64,000 nucleotides of DNA from Tetrastigma voinierianum (Eukaryota; Streptophyta; Magnoliopsida; Vitales; Vitaceae): the NCBI GenBank assembly GCA_016808115.1, contig JAEQBH010007407.1:124001-188000 (forward strand), written 5' to 3'. The notes beneath the pieces were generated by a model that was not told the DNA's origin, did no database searches, and was given only the letters and a program-made list of their open reading frames with translations. The position numbers and the translations under genes were made by a program. Each line of letters opens with the position of its first letter. Within the stretch, counting starts at the first letter, position 1. Of the stretch, positions 22,785 through 33,539 are shown piece by piece.

Positions 22785-24330
22785 AAACGATCACTAGTGC
22801 TGAGGCGTAGTGTCAACGACGAACCAAAGTACATGGGGGTGCTAAGGACTCTTTTGTATTATATTTTTCTTTTTATTTTATTTTATTTTATTTTTCTTAT
22901 TTTTCTTTTCTTCGTAGATTAGCTTTAGCGTGAGATTTTGATTCATTATTGGATTCAAACAAGAATTGTTAAGTAGTTTCAGTTGAAATTAATGTTTGAA
23001 TTCATTGGTGACATCGTTTTGAATTCAATGAATCCCAGACAAATAACTCATTTCTTCATTGATTATAGTTATAGTGGAATTTTCCCGATCAAGATTTCAA
23101 TGTATGTTTAATCCAATTTTCGAGAACAACTCTTCACCGGAAAGACATCGGTATTAGTTATGGACTTTTGGCAAACAGAAGAAAATTTCCTGTTGAATTT
23201 TTGAGTTTATTTGATGAAAGATCTCGATATTAATTGTTCCTAATTTTAGTAGCTTATACTTTGCATGAAAAGGACTATTGTTTGGCTTTGATTTTCAGAG
23301 GCCCAAGAACTTAGACGCTACTTAGTATGTTAGACTAATATTGAAGTAAATCCATTGAATCCTGAAAGGTTACTTAGATAAATCCTCAATTTGCCCATGG
23401 TTTGAGAATGGGTTGAGTGATATATCAATTTAATTAGAGATCTCTCTTGTCTGAAGAATGATCTTGATCCCTGTGTTAGCATGTGAGATCTTAATCAAGG
23501 GCAGAAAAACCTTTCGTAATTCTTAAGGACAAGACATCATTCTTGTTGTGAGGTCTTGCAAATCACTATCTTGGAAGCAAGAAATCTCGCAGCCATAAGA
23601 AATGGTATAAGTATTGGAAAAGAAAATACCTATATCTATGTGAGAAATTCCCACTACAATTGAATTGTTTAGAATCATGTTTTAGAAATGAACATGAACC
23701 CCTACTCATGAAAATGCTGGTGGCAGAGGAGAACTAAAACTATGCTACCTTGCCTCCACCTTGATTCCAACTCAAAGGGAAAATAGAATGAGATTAGGGA
23801 TGCAGAATTGGATAATTTCACAAGAAGTTGAAATCCCAGTTGTCTATATCAAAGAATATGGTCTTGTCTACCCAATTTACATTTAGATTTAAGTTTTCCT
23901 TTATATTAAATGTAGATCTTCTAGTTATTAAAATTTTATTAGGTTACTAAATTTATCTAAACTAGACGTTCAAATAGTGTAGAACTTGGAGTAGTTGGTA
24001 GTTCAGCTTAATCTTTTCTGTAATTCTGTGGGAACGATATCCGACTTATAGGTCCAATTTTATTATCAGACACCTAATTTGTAGTTTTTAAGACCAAAGT
24101 AAATTTTTAATTGAATTTAGTGACAAAATTATTCTTCTTATGAGCATACAATGTATATTTGGTCTTTAACAAGTCTCGTGCCTTTACTCCGGACTTAGTT
24201 AGTTCTAAAAGAAGGCGTAAATTCTATATATCATTTGGTCTCGATCGCTTGCTTTGTTGCCCTGGGATTTTAGTTAGTCTCTTGGTACAGTGGTAGAAAT
24301 TTTGTATATATCATTTGGTCTCATCAAGTT

Positions 24331-24354
24331 TTTTGCGCCGTTGGCCGGGGATCG
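24331..24354 (+). other. C2 primer-binding site, tRNA-Asp type
   Basis: The sequence TTTTGCGCCGTTGGCCGGGG (24331-24350), followed by ATCG, lies five bases after the LTR end. Tat/Athila elements commonly have TGGCGCCGTTGCCGGGGAT, complementary to the 3' end of tRNA-Asp. The match has only one missing base and one inserted base. Confidence 0.75.
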
Positions 24355-24779
24355 AAAGAATTTAAAATCAATACTCCGACATGAAAGAGAAATGCTAATT
24401 CGACATTTTTCTTGTTTTACAAAATTTCAGAAAATCAATAAAAACAAATAATAAAGAGGCTGAAAAGCTACCGATTTTTGGAAGCTTAATGAATATACAA
24501 TTTTTTATCAATATTGACTTATTCGATCTCGTGTATCCACTTTCAGAAAATATTAAATGCATAGAAAATCGGCAGAATCGCCGCTTTTAGATACATAAAT
24601 TGGAAAGAACCTTGAAAATCTGAGAAAAACTACTGCTGTTGAAGAGAAGTGGCTAATCAACAGAAAGATTGCAGACTTGCCTTGTAAGAAGCAAGAGAGA
24701 CCATGAGGGCTCAATAGTAATGGAGGAATTTGAGGCCCATCAAGAAGAATATCACATGAGACAACCCCTATCGGGCAAA

Positions 24780-25260
24780 ATGTAACTTTGAGTCGGCTAT
24801 CTTTGATTATGTTAAAAGAACACCCGGGGCCTATAGGCCACCCTTCAGAAGATCCAAATGAGCAATTGGGAAGATTTATGAGGATGGCAAACACTATGAA
24901 ACTAAATGGAGTAAGACCTGATGTAATCAAGCTTCAACTCTTCCCATTCTCATTGAGGAGATGTATGCCTGGCCATGAAGCTGACACCTACTACCGGGGA
25001 TCATGGATACTTGGGAAGAACCGGAGGATTCATGAGCGTATTTTTCTCTGTAGCCTCATTATCGAGAAGAGGAGAAATCACTGGCACTCAAGTAAGGGGA
25101 GGGCTAGGAGCCTCTACAATCGTACGGGAGGAGGCTCCAAGATATTTCAGAGAGGCTCTGGCGCAATGGATAGGATCTCAATAACTTAGATGGACATTTT
25201 CTAACATGCTATGAATTATAACCTAAGGGTAACGATGGTCCCTGCTGTGGAGGTTTTAAA
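24780..25260 (+). pseudogene. C2 gag fragment
   Basis: An open stretch 24788-25189 encodes HPSEDPNEQLGRFMRMANT, KLNGVRPDVIKLQLFPFSLR and later SLYNRTGGGSKIFQR. The first two blocks match the Tat/Athila gag pattern (L-EDP--HL--F, NGV--D-I-L-LFPFSL). After a frameshift the other frame (24975-25184) carries MSVFFSVASLSRR and GTQVRGG. The downstream zinc knuckle and all of pol are absent. It lies 430 bases after the primer site. The N-terminal region 24355-24780 reads poorly. Confidence 0.8.
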
Positions 25261-25504
25261 CAGTAAGTGCAAAGGAGGCAAGGCAAGTTATTAAACTGAT
25301 CGCTCAATACATACAATCTTTTCTATAATAGAGACTACCACACATATGGTCATTGTCACTTGTACTGGCTTTAGTAAAGGTCGTGATGCTTGATTTGCAA
25401 GTCCCATATTTGGTTATTGAAAGTGAATTGGCCATCTGAGCCAACTGGATCGTATTAATGATATCAACATATACGATATAACTCTAACAACCAGATCAAC
25501 CATA

Positions 25505-25947
25505 TTAGATGCAGAATTGACTCTCACAAAGAAACTTTGCCTACTTCCAAGAATAATCCGGTTCACCCATTTACATTTAGAATATCCCTTTCCTTTTATA
25601 TTAAATGTAGATTCTAGTTATTAAAATTCTTATTAGGTTACTAAATTTCATCTAAACTTGACGCTCAAATATGTGGAACTTGAGTAGTTAGGTAGTTGAA
25701 GTTTAAATTCCTTCAACTTATGGGAATGATATCCTGACTTATGGGTTCACTTTATTACTTTGTACGACCTGTGCACTTGCGCTTTTAAGACTTAAAGAAT
25801 TTTTAATTATTTAGTGACAAAATTATTCTTCTTATGAGCATACAAATGTATATTTAGTCTTAACAAGTTTTGGGTGCCTTTAACGGGATTCTGTGTTTGG
25901 GTCTTTGCACAGGCGAAATTTGTAATATATCATTTGTCTGATCAACA
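25505..25947 (+). repeat. C2 3' LTR, 5'-truncated
   Basis: It aligns with about 23800-24326 of the C2 5' LTR: ACATTTAGA, TATTAAATGTAGAT, AAATTATTCTTCTTATGAGCAT, and the end TATATCATTTG-TCTGATCA. It also repeats the internal LTR-end-like CTTAACAAGTTTTGGGTGCC (25859-25878). Residual gag-like sequence lies before it (25260-25500). It abuts the right target-site pentamer GTGGT. Confidence 0.8.
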
Positions 25948-25952
25948 GTGGT

Positions 25953-26480
25953 CTGTAGTTTTCTATAGTCTATAAGATGGCCTCCATCTTTGTCGCTACC
26001 TCAGAGGAATCAATTCCATTCTTACTCATTTTCGGATCACAATGGAATCCACCTTTTTTGAACCACAATGAACTAGGGCTCACCTAAGGGCTATTTGGAG
26101 ATTATTGTTAGTGAAACCTACATTCAACCATTTAAGTACTTTTCTGACAACTTTCTTTCATTATTGGATTCAAATCTTCTTTGATGTTCATCAGAGGTTC
26201 AGATTATCCTCTAAGAGGATTTTATGCTTGCCGATGTAAGGACTCCATTCTTTCAAATCTTCTATTGACAAAGCAATTGCTTCATTTTCCGAGAATCTCC
26301 AGTAGTTTCTATTCTTGCTCATAGTTATAATGCAATGATAGAATAATGTGTTTCTTCCTAGTTCTATGAAAGACACTAAAATAAGCCTGGGTGCACTTTC
26401 AAGGTTAACCCTCTCCGAACTTGTTTCGTTTCTTTTCCTTTCTTCACATATTTTTTTATGCCGTTTCATTCACACTTAAG
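25953..26480 (-). pseudogene. T1 RT N-terminal part
   Basis: On the minus strand, 26191-26469 encodes YWRFSENEAIALSIEDLKEW then KHKILLEDNL, the conserved entry to Tat/Athila RT (usually A-GW-I-DIKGISPS-C-H-I-LED). It is followed by WFKKGGF, MSKNGI, EVATKMEAI and YRKLQTT up to 25953. Decay includes the loss of GWSI to ALSI. The polypeptide continues at 21499 beyond C2. Confidence 0.8.
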
Positions 26481-26689
26481 ATTGTTTCCTAAAATTGAAA
26501 ATTCCTAGAAATCCAAAATCAAGATCATCAAGATACTAGAAATCTATATCTCATTTTCATTGATTGAATTATGAAAATTACAACCAAACATCAACTCAGT
26601 AATATCGAGTGGAACTGTTTCAATAAAATTTCACACTCTGTACCTCCTCTATATTCGCATCGTTTCTCGTGATTGTCCACTCGCTTCTT

Positions 26690-27060
26690 CCTCCCACCCG
26701 AGTGTAGCCTCCTTGCTGATATCTATAAAGGCAAATTTCCTGCATGCAGAAAAAGTCTTCCAAGCAATAGAACTTGTGTATCTTCCTCCATATCCATAAC
26801 TACAAAGTCCATAGGAAAATGAATTTTCCTACCTCATGAGTACATATTCAAGGACTCTTCCGGCAGCCATTGGTCCCTGTATGCCATTTCAAAGGCTGAG
26901 AATGGGGAATAAGCTCCCAAACTAAGTCTCTCTCTTCTTTTACTGATCGGAGCATGGCATCAAGTCGATGCTAGCTCCAGTCAGAAGCTTTAATTCAAAA
27001 TCTCAATGGTGCAGTGGAATGGCAAGCTCGCAAGATCCCAGATTCTCTTGGTAAGCTCCT
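26690..27060 (-). pseudogene. T1 aspartic protease remnant
   Basis: On the minus strand are TGASIDLMPCS (about 26950-26980), then MAAGRVLEYVLM, and near 26750-26830 a MDFVVMDMEEDT-like stretch (across a frameshift) and IDISKEATLG. These match the order of the Tat/Athila protease (DTGASINLMP, V-KFIFPVDFVVLDMEED, ID---GELTL). The catalytic Asp before TGAS is replaced by Leu, so the active site is lost. Confidence 0.7.
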
Positions 27061-29030
27061 TTGATCACCGGCAGACCGCATGGCTATCAAATTCATCCCA
27101 AATTTGTTCTGCTAATTTTCTTTCACTAATGTCCTCATAAACTTAGCATAAAGTTAGGCATCCGAGTCAACACGCTCTGGGTGATTAATCTCATCTTCTT
27201 TACACATCCAAGCACCCAGAGAACCGAGCCCATTTGCTCGGGCCTCCGAGGGAAAAAGGAAATGTCACTGCACATGTAAGCTTGTTCTCCTCTTTTTTTT
27301 TTTTTCTTCACCATCACGTCGCCTCCGCACTCCTCTTTTTTTCTTAGTCTTAAGCTGCTTTGAACCGGCTAAACCTTTGCCCTTTTCCACTCTTTCTCTA
27401 CTTTTAGTCTTTTTCTTCTCTTCTTTTGCCTCTACTTGCACCACTCCTAAGAGAGTTACCACCATTCACCTTATATTCTTTCAGATCGGGCTAGTAGAAG
27501 GCATCCTAGACTAATTTTGTATCATAGGCTACTGCTCCTTGTGTCTCCTGGATTTTAAGAGAGGCATTCGTTATTGAAGCATACTTAGGTTTCGTCTAAA
27601 TTCTCGCTAGCTAGCAAATTCTTATGCTCATGAATAGTTCGCCATAAATTTTTATTTTCTTTCCATGAATGTCAATATTCGATTCCTCAAAGTAAAAAGA
27701 GATTCTTTTGTCCTGATTTTCCGCTTTCTCTAACTGTTTTGCTACCGTTGTCCTTAGAACCTATGGAGCATACTCGTTGTTGATAATTTGCACCCGCCTT
27801 GACCTTGTTGAAGCTCTGGCCTCCAAATGAGAAATTCTCATGGTTCTCGAGTGTTGGTGTAAAATGAGTTAGCAAGTTTATAGGTTCGTTTAAAGTCAGA
27901 GTTTTCTGCTTAGCATTTCAGAAATCAGGTTCTGAATCGAAGTAGTGTGGACCCTCATGGGCGTCCTCATCGTTCACTCTTCTACTCTTCATTTCATCTA
28001 CATCGGTTCTACTTCATGTGCTAAGTGCATTCTTCTATCATGGCTTCCCATCTGTTCATCAATGCACCAAGTTTTGCTAGAGTATATAAATTATCTGAGC
28101 TTAATACTTCATCACCTACTCTTTTAGTTTGTTGCTACCCAAGTCTCAAGTACTCTATAGTTGCATTTGGCAAGATCTTCAATCAACTGTTTTGCCTATT
28201 CAAGACTCTTCTTTTCTTAATGCTCCAATAACAAAGCCGTGATTTATTATACTTTGGAGTGGGTTCATAGAAGATAAAAGATGTCCATCCGGTGGTCAAA
28301 CTACTCCAGCGCATCTCGGCATATTTTCAATAATCTCTTGTATCTCTCCTATGCATTGTAGAGGCTTTCACCCTCTCCTTGATCCAAACCAATTGGTTGC
28401 CACATCCCCAATGGTGCAAGGGAAAGTTGCAAATGATACCTCAGTCTCACCCCATTCATTTTTACTGTTTTCCATTTAAAAGTCTTCCCATATGCTCATT
28501 GGGGTCTTTACTAGATGTCCCAAGGTATTGATGTTATTGCACCATTGTGATCAAAGTCGGTCAGCCTCAAAATTGGCCTCAGAGTGGTGCTGTCCCATAG
28601 CGTATTCTCCATCTCTACACTGCTCCAAAAATCCTCCATAGTCATTTATTCCAGGTCTCTACCATCAAGGCTTTTCCGGAATAGGTTGGTATCTCTCCCC
28701 GTCACATATAGTTATAAGATTCAACACTTTCTTGCATTTCTTTTCTTAGATTTCTTACGCCTTTCTAGTTTTCAGGTCCAAAGGTAGTATTCTCGCTTCC
28801 TAGTTTTCTATGCATGTAAGATCTTCCGAAATAGAAATACACTAAGATCAAATGAATTCAGGAAAACAACTATATCAATTTAAGCTCATAGGGCATTTTC
28901 AGCAGCTTTCAGCTACTACAATTGCAGTAAAACTATTTTTGTAAATTTTCTGAAAATTTTGATAAAATGGAAAGAAAAAATGTCCAAATTAGCAATTATC
29001 TCTTGGTTGAAATATTGATGTTTAAATTCT
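27061..29030 (-). pseudogene. T1 gag remnant
   Basis: The minus strand near 28310-28380 gives GESLYNA-ERYKRLLKICR followed by RMDIFY, the conserved gag block of Tat/Athila elements. 27687-27875 encodes FTPTLENHENFSFGGQSF and continues a gag-like polar stretch. 27135-27465 is a Lys/Arg/Glu-rich low-complexity segment (KEEKKKTKSRER) between gag and protease, usual for these elements. The frame breaks many times and the N-terminus cannot be set. Confidence 0.65.
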
Positions 29031-29035
29031 AACTG

Positions 29036-29058
29036 CTCTATGAACGATGCCAAAAAAT
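29036..29058 (-). other. T1 primer-binding site, decayed
   Basis: On the minus strand, after LTR end GGTCTCAAACA comes ATTTTTTGGCATCGTTCA. This resembles the C2 site AGTTTTTTGCGCCGTTGGCC and the tRNA-Asp-type TGGCGCCGTTGCC, with decay in the second half. Confidence 0.55.
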
Positions 29059-30518
29059 TGTTTGAGACCAAAATATGATGGATTAGTGTGTGCGTAAAGT
29101 TAAACCTTTAAGATCGCTTCTAAAGATTATTCAAATTCCGACAACGACTTATAACTTGTTAAGACCAATTTTTTCGATTACCTGCCAGATCGGGAAGACT
29201 AAATCCAAGCTCGCAATTGCACATAAACTGGTCTCCACTCAAGATATAAAATATGTTGTTTGCCTTGTATGAGAAGGCTTCATTTAAAAATTTGTTTTGG
29301 TCTAGATCACTGCAAGTGTACAAGTCATACAAGTAATAAAAGTGGATTTTAGTCCAGATCATTCCCATGAGGATTGATAAGAAATCTAAAGATCAATTAC
29401 CCCATATAATAAAGATCCCACTATTTGAACCCAAAGTTAAAGGTTGTTTTGTTTAAACAAAGAAAAGTAAGACTACTCAAAATTATATAACTATACATAG
29501 AGAACTAAAATAGTTGAATTGGAAAGTTCATCGAGTAAGTCACTAGGAAATAGATTCTACTGTATAATTATCAATTTCGCATCGCTTATAACATAGTTCG
29601 GCTATTATAGTTTGAAATTGAACTTGTCAAAGATGCAAGGTAGAGTAGTTTGGATTCTTCCATACACCATACCTTCACCTGTATTGAGATTCATGTTCCT
29701 TCAACATAAATGAGTTTACTGAGTTACTGTGAGCCTGGTAATCCTCTTTCTAAGATCTAGGTATTTTTCCTTTCCAATACTTTCACACCCAATTCTTAGG
29801 ATTGAAGAATTTTTACCCCCATAGATAGGACAATGCAAACCTTCTTCTATCTAATTGGTGTCTTCAAATATGATAAATTTATCTCTGATTGATTTTATGC
29901 TAACACAATCCTTTCATCACACTAAGGAGAAACTCCCATCAATTAAATTGATATCATCCAACTATCCTCACACCAAGAAAATAGAATACCTCATCAAAGT
30001 AATCTTTCGTGAGTTCATTCTGCTCCATAACATTAGTCCAACATACCCCTAAGTAATCGCTCTCCATACTTCATTAGGAATCTCCCATCTCCTGTCACCC
30101 GGCATCCTAGAAATCGGGAAAGATACAAGCAGTCTTAAACACGCTTGATTAATATCGTGGTAATAATTATCTCATTAACACATCAATTAAATAAATTCAA
30201 CATTTCTAACTATGATGTTATTTCAAGTTGCGTAGAAAACAATAATTAACATCGATCCATTCCCAGAGGGAGCTTAGTCTTTCAAAATTGGATTACAAAT
30301 AACAGTGACTAATTGATCAAGAAAATTACCGAGATTGCTATGAACTCAAATAACACAAACCTTAAAATTTCCAAATTCCATTCAAATCAGATGTGAGATG
30401 GAAACCAGCCTCTTGGTAATTAACCTAGCTCAAATCGCACAACGATCACCGTCTCAATTCTGAAGAAAACAACTAAAGTTAAACTAAAAACTATAAATTA
30501 CTGAGAAGAAATAAAAGA

Positions 30519-30561
<43 letters not shown>

Positions 30562-30625
30562 AAGATACAAAGGAGTCTTCAGCTACCCAAGAACATGATG
30601 TTGTGCATAGTGCCTTAGGGTGCTT

Positions 30626-30635
30626 CTATTTATAG
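30626..30635 (-). promoter_or_regulatory. T1 LTR TATA box
   Basis: Minus-strand CTATAAATAG within AATCTATAAATAGAAGC, 71 bases downstream of the last palindrome (TGTCGCGATA at 30707-30716). Same core as the C2 and right-edge LTRs. Confidence 0.65.
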
Positions 30636-30704
30636 ATTTTCAACCAATGGGGTCGTGACTTAAGGATGAAATTGTAGATCCCTAAAACTCGCCTGGCGGT
30701 ATCT

Positions 30705-31880
30705 TTTGTCGCGATAGCAGAAAAATTATGTCACATTATATTATTTAGTTGCTTCCTTCCGTTTTGTTGTGACGGCAAAAGTATATGTCGCAGAACATTC
30801 TTCTCAGGCCTTTTTCGAATTGTGTCGACTTATTTTTGAAAATATCGCTATAGAGTTCCTACCAATTACTTTGTAATTGTCGCGAAGAGTGAGAGTGTAT
30901 TGTGTTGCTATATTTTTGGTGCCTTGGGCGTTGATAGAATGGTGTATGTATACATACAAGCTTTGTTGTGACAAAGTTTTTCGTCATTTCATTGTGTCGC
31001 GACATAAAATTCTTTGGTGGTCGTGATGTAGTTTATCGCCTCTTCAACTTTTTTATATCACACATAAATAACGCTTTTGATCAGATTGTGTCATGGACAA
31101 TGCCTCTTCTAGAAGCTTCTTCACCCTATATGTCATGACATAATTTTTCTTTGTCGTGACATTATTTTTGGTGGGGCTTCATCAACCTTATTTCAACAAT
31201 AATAAAAATTCTATGTCGCGACATTGTTCTCAAGATTTTTATGTCAGGGGTTTTAGTGCAACTTCTTTGTCACACTGCTTCCTCTTATTTTGCGCAGGTT
31301 GCCTTCTCAACTTTATGTCGCTGAGACACTTAAAATGTTGCTTACATTTTCCGCCTGATCTTGTTTCATTTGCTGAAAAGTTTGTTTGAACATAAAAACC
31401 TTTGTTACGCACTCAACTCATGGACTTGTTTCATTACTCATTTTTTTCTCATTATGACATAGGTTTTGCTTTTGCTTTATGGTTATATTCTTTCTTCCCT
31501 CTTCAACTCTTTATGTGTCGCGATAGGTCTGCACTGGCAGGATAATTTCTGCACGCCATTTGTTTTTGGATCATCATACCGACGTAACAAAGGAATGTCA
31601 TGACAATTTTCTTCAGGGACTTCTTAGACAATGTCGCGACATAAAAATTCGTTGTCACAATAAAGTTATGTCTTCTGATTTCCATTATGTCGTAACATTC
31701 ATTTCTTTGTTGCAACATTTATCATTTAATCCCACTTGCTTATGTTACAACATAGTTGTGGAAAATGTAGCTGGCTAATCTTTATTTCCAACTCAGCCTA
31801 ACTTATCTTTTGTTGCGACATACTATCTTTTTGAAGCATGGTCGCCTGCTGGGTTACCTTGAAATTATGTCGCGATATTT
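30705..31880. repeat. Palindrome array in the T1 U3
   Basis: Exact TGTCGCGACA at 30995-31004, 31214-31223 and 31632-31641. Many one- or two-step variants, such as TGTCGCGATA at 30707, 31518 and 31870, TGTCATGACA near 31131, TGTCGTGACA near 31154, TTGCGACA near 31812 and TGTCGTAACA near 31689. It covers almost 1.2 kb, the longest array in the window. Confidence 0.85.
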
Positions 31881-32055
31881 CTTCTTAGCAAACTTTTATT
31901 TTCTTTTTTGTTGTCGATTTGTTTCCTTTTGCATTCAAAGCATGCAAAACACAAATTTGGTGAATATTTCATAATTCAACATTAAAATTAATCATAAACT
32001 TCTAAAAATATGCCAGAAAAAAGGTCCTAAAAATAGATGAGTTTAGGACTCATCA

Positions 32056-33290
32056 ACAATTAATACACAAAACTTTTGGGTTCAACCACTTTGGTGACTA
32101 ATGAACATTCATAAATGAGTTTCAATTGTATAATCTAAATACCATGACGTTTCAAAACATTATGCTCATTATTTTCACGACCGCAAACAAACATAATATG
32201 AATATCAAATTAAACAAAATTCTTGATGAAGGTTCCCATAACTTGATGTTCATCAAAAGTTTGGTCACTTTGGTGACTACAAACATGCATAATATAAATA
32301 TCGACAATAAATTAAGTCATGTAAAGCATCATAATACCATTACCAAGCATGTAAGAGAGATAATTGCTGAAGATAACTTATAACCTCGTAATGTTATTAT
32401 CATAATTATATAGCATAAGAAGTAATTCACGTAAACTTTATGATCCAAAGTAGTACAATTAGTCATTCTTTCATGAAGGGATCAAATTCCCCATATAAAA
32501 AATAAGGACTGCAATTTATTCCGTATATATATATATATATCCCATGATGTCATTCCATTTATAAACATCACATAATCATGAGTAAATTGAATATATTTTA
32601 ATTTGACATTTATAAACTTTTCTAATTTACCCACTTTGGTAACTAACAAATTATACATAATACAAATATCAAATTTAAAAATTTGTATATAATAATCTTA
32701 AGATTAACTTTATAACACATCCATATACAATTAGCATTAAATTCGATATAACATTATATGCATATATTATTGAGAAGCATAAACTAAGGACAACCTTGGA
32801 AATAAGGGCAAAGTATGTTAATAGAAGTGAATCCAAGGTATATTCATGGATTAAACATGCTACACAGAAGAAAGTTAAGAATTTCTAGAGACTTTGGGAG
32901 CGGTATTATCCTAGCTGAGACTCTGCAATTACCATTCTATAAGGACAAGATCTAATTCCTATGCACTCAATTTAGCGCTATAGAAGAGTATTTCAAAGCA
33001 GGGAGTTTCCAGATCATACAAACATCGACGCTAACGCACTAATCGTTATCAAAAGGTCTTATAAAGTGAATGGTGTTGTATGGCTCTTCTCCATTTTATG
33101 TGTAATGTACGTTAAAGTATAAAATTTGTTCATTGTTTTAGCTCTTAATCGTATAATACAAATAGTTTTCCATTTTGATGTTGTGCACTGCATGTGTATA
33201 CAAAATGTAGATTCTTGATGTATTTTTGAACTGATAATTATAAGCATTTAAGTACTTAAAGTTTAAGTAGAGATTGTTGTTTTTCGTTGA
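32056..33290. other. AT-rich intergenic stretch with degenerate repeats
   Basis: No gene. CACTTTGGTGACTA occurs at 32087-32100 and 32266-32279, and CACTTTGGTAACTA at 32632-32645. Each is followed by CATAATA/AAATATC-like sequence, and the spacings are about 179 and 366 bases. This may be an eroded tandem repeat or the host sequence that T1 landed in. A short AT microsatellite lies near 32525-32541. The ORFs are short and AT-driven. Confidence 0.5.
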
Positions 33291-33480
33291 TGTTGACAGA
33301 ATGTGAAGGCTCAAGCTTCACAAGGTAAAACTTATTATGAAAGAGACTTGTTTATTATTAAGAGAGTTAAGGTATATATATATATATATACCAATAAAAG
33401 GACAAAAAGGTAATATCATAAAGCCAATAAAAGGAGACCCTAAATATAATTTTAATACTACACCTCAAGATGGTGTGCCA
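33291..33480 (-). repeat. K1 3' LTR-like end
   Basis: The minus strand has AT-rich sequence with an alternating AT tract (33371-33390), then CTTGTGAAGCTTGAGCC and the end TCTGTCAACA. This is the usual style of a short copia LTR. The start of the LTR cannot be fixed because no second copy is in the window. Confidence 0.45.
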
Positions 33481-33539
33481 GGAAATAACACTCAATCTTG
33501 TTATATAGTAGGTAATATAGGACAAGGCCCGGATAGAGA

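Larger units (their letters stand above)
21505..24326 (+). repeat. C2 5' LTR
   Basis: It starts TGAAGAGTCTTAAACTCATTC, close to the TGATGAGTCC...ACTCAT start of C1, T1 and T3, and ends GGTCTCATCA before the primer site. It holds a palindrome array (21700-22580), a TATA box (22775-22784), and then CTTTTGTATTATATTTTTCTTTTT. Near its end is a second LTR-end-like sequence GGTCTTTAACAAGT (24161-24173), about 155 bases before the real end. A 65-codon ORF at 22493-22690 is within the array region and has no known domain. Confidence 0.8.
21500..25952 (+). mobile_element. C2: shortened Tat-type element inside T1 RT
   Basis: The element is 21505-25947. It is flanked by ATGGT (21500-21504) and GTGGT (25948-25952), a target-site duplication with one mismatch. 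On the minus strand T1 RT reads ...YRKLQTT before the insertion and continues with KD and the DQMLDKL block after it, with one copy of the pentamer keeping the frame. Parts are 5' LTR 21505-24326, primer site, partial gag to about 25260, then a 3' LTR truncated at its 5' side (about 25505-25947). All of pol is missing, so it is a deleted derivative. It belongs to the same LTR family as T1. Confidence 0.85.
16803..32055 (-). mobile_element. T1: Tat/Athila-type Ty3/gypsy element, interrupted
   Basis: Minus-strand order: 5' LTR (32055-29059), primer site, gag (about 29030-27100), protease (27060-26690), RT start (26480-25953), insertion C2, RT remainder, RNase H and integrase (21499-19040), a non-coding spacer, then an extra ORF (18088-16850). 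RT and integrase motifs are of the Tat/Athila group. The 3' end and 3' LTR are missing, apparently cut by G1 at 16802 and lying beyond the window. All frames are broken. Confidence 0.8.
29059..32055 (-). repeat. T1 5' LTR
   Basis: The minus-strand start is TGATGAGTCCTAAACTCATC at 32055. It then has the palindrome array (31880 down to 30705), a TATA box (30626-30635), an AT microsatellite (30521-30549) and a U5 that resembles C2. It ends GGTCTCAAACA at 29059. A second LTR-end-like GGTCTTAACAAGT lies about 98 bases earlier (29157). Length is about 3.0 kb, in line with the 2.8 kb C2 LTR. ORFs inside (for example 31156-31389, 31560-31778) are in the array region and encode nothing known. Confidence 0.8.

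Noticed and set aside
27265..27465. Lys/Arg-rich ORF as a possible host nuclear protein
   Set aside because: Position between T1 gag and protease and low complexity fit the usual linker of Tat/Athila elements.
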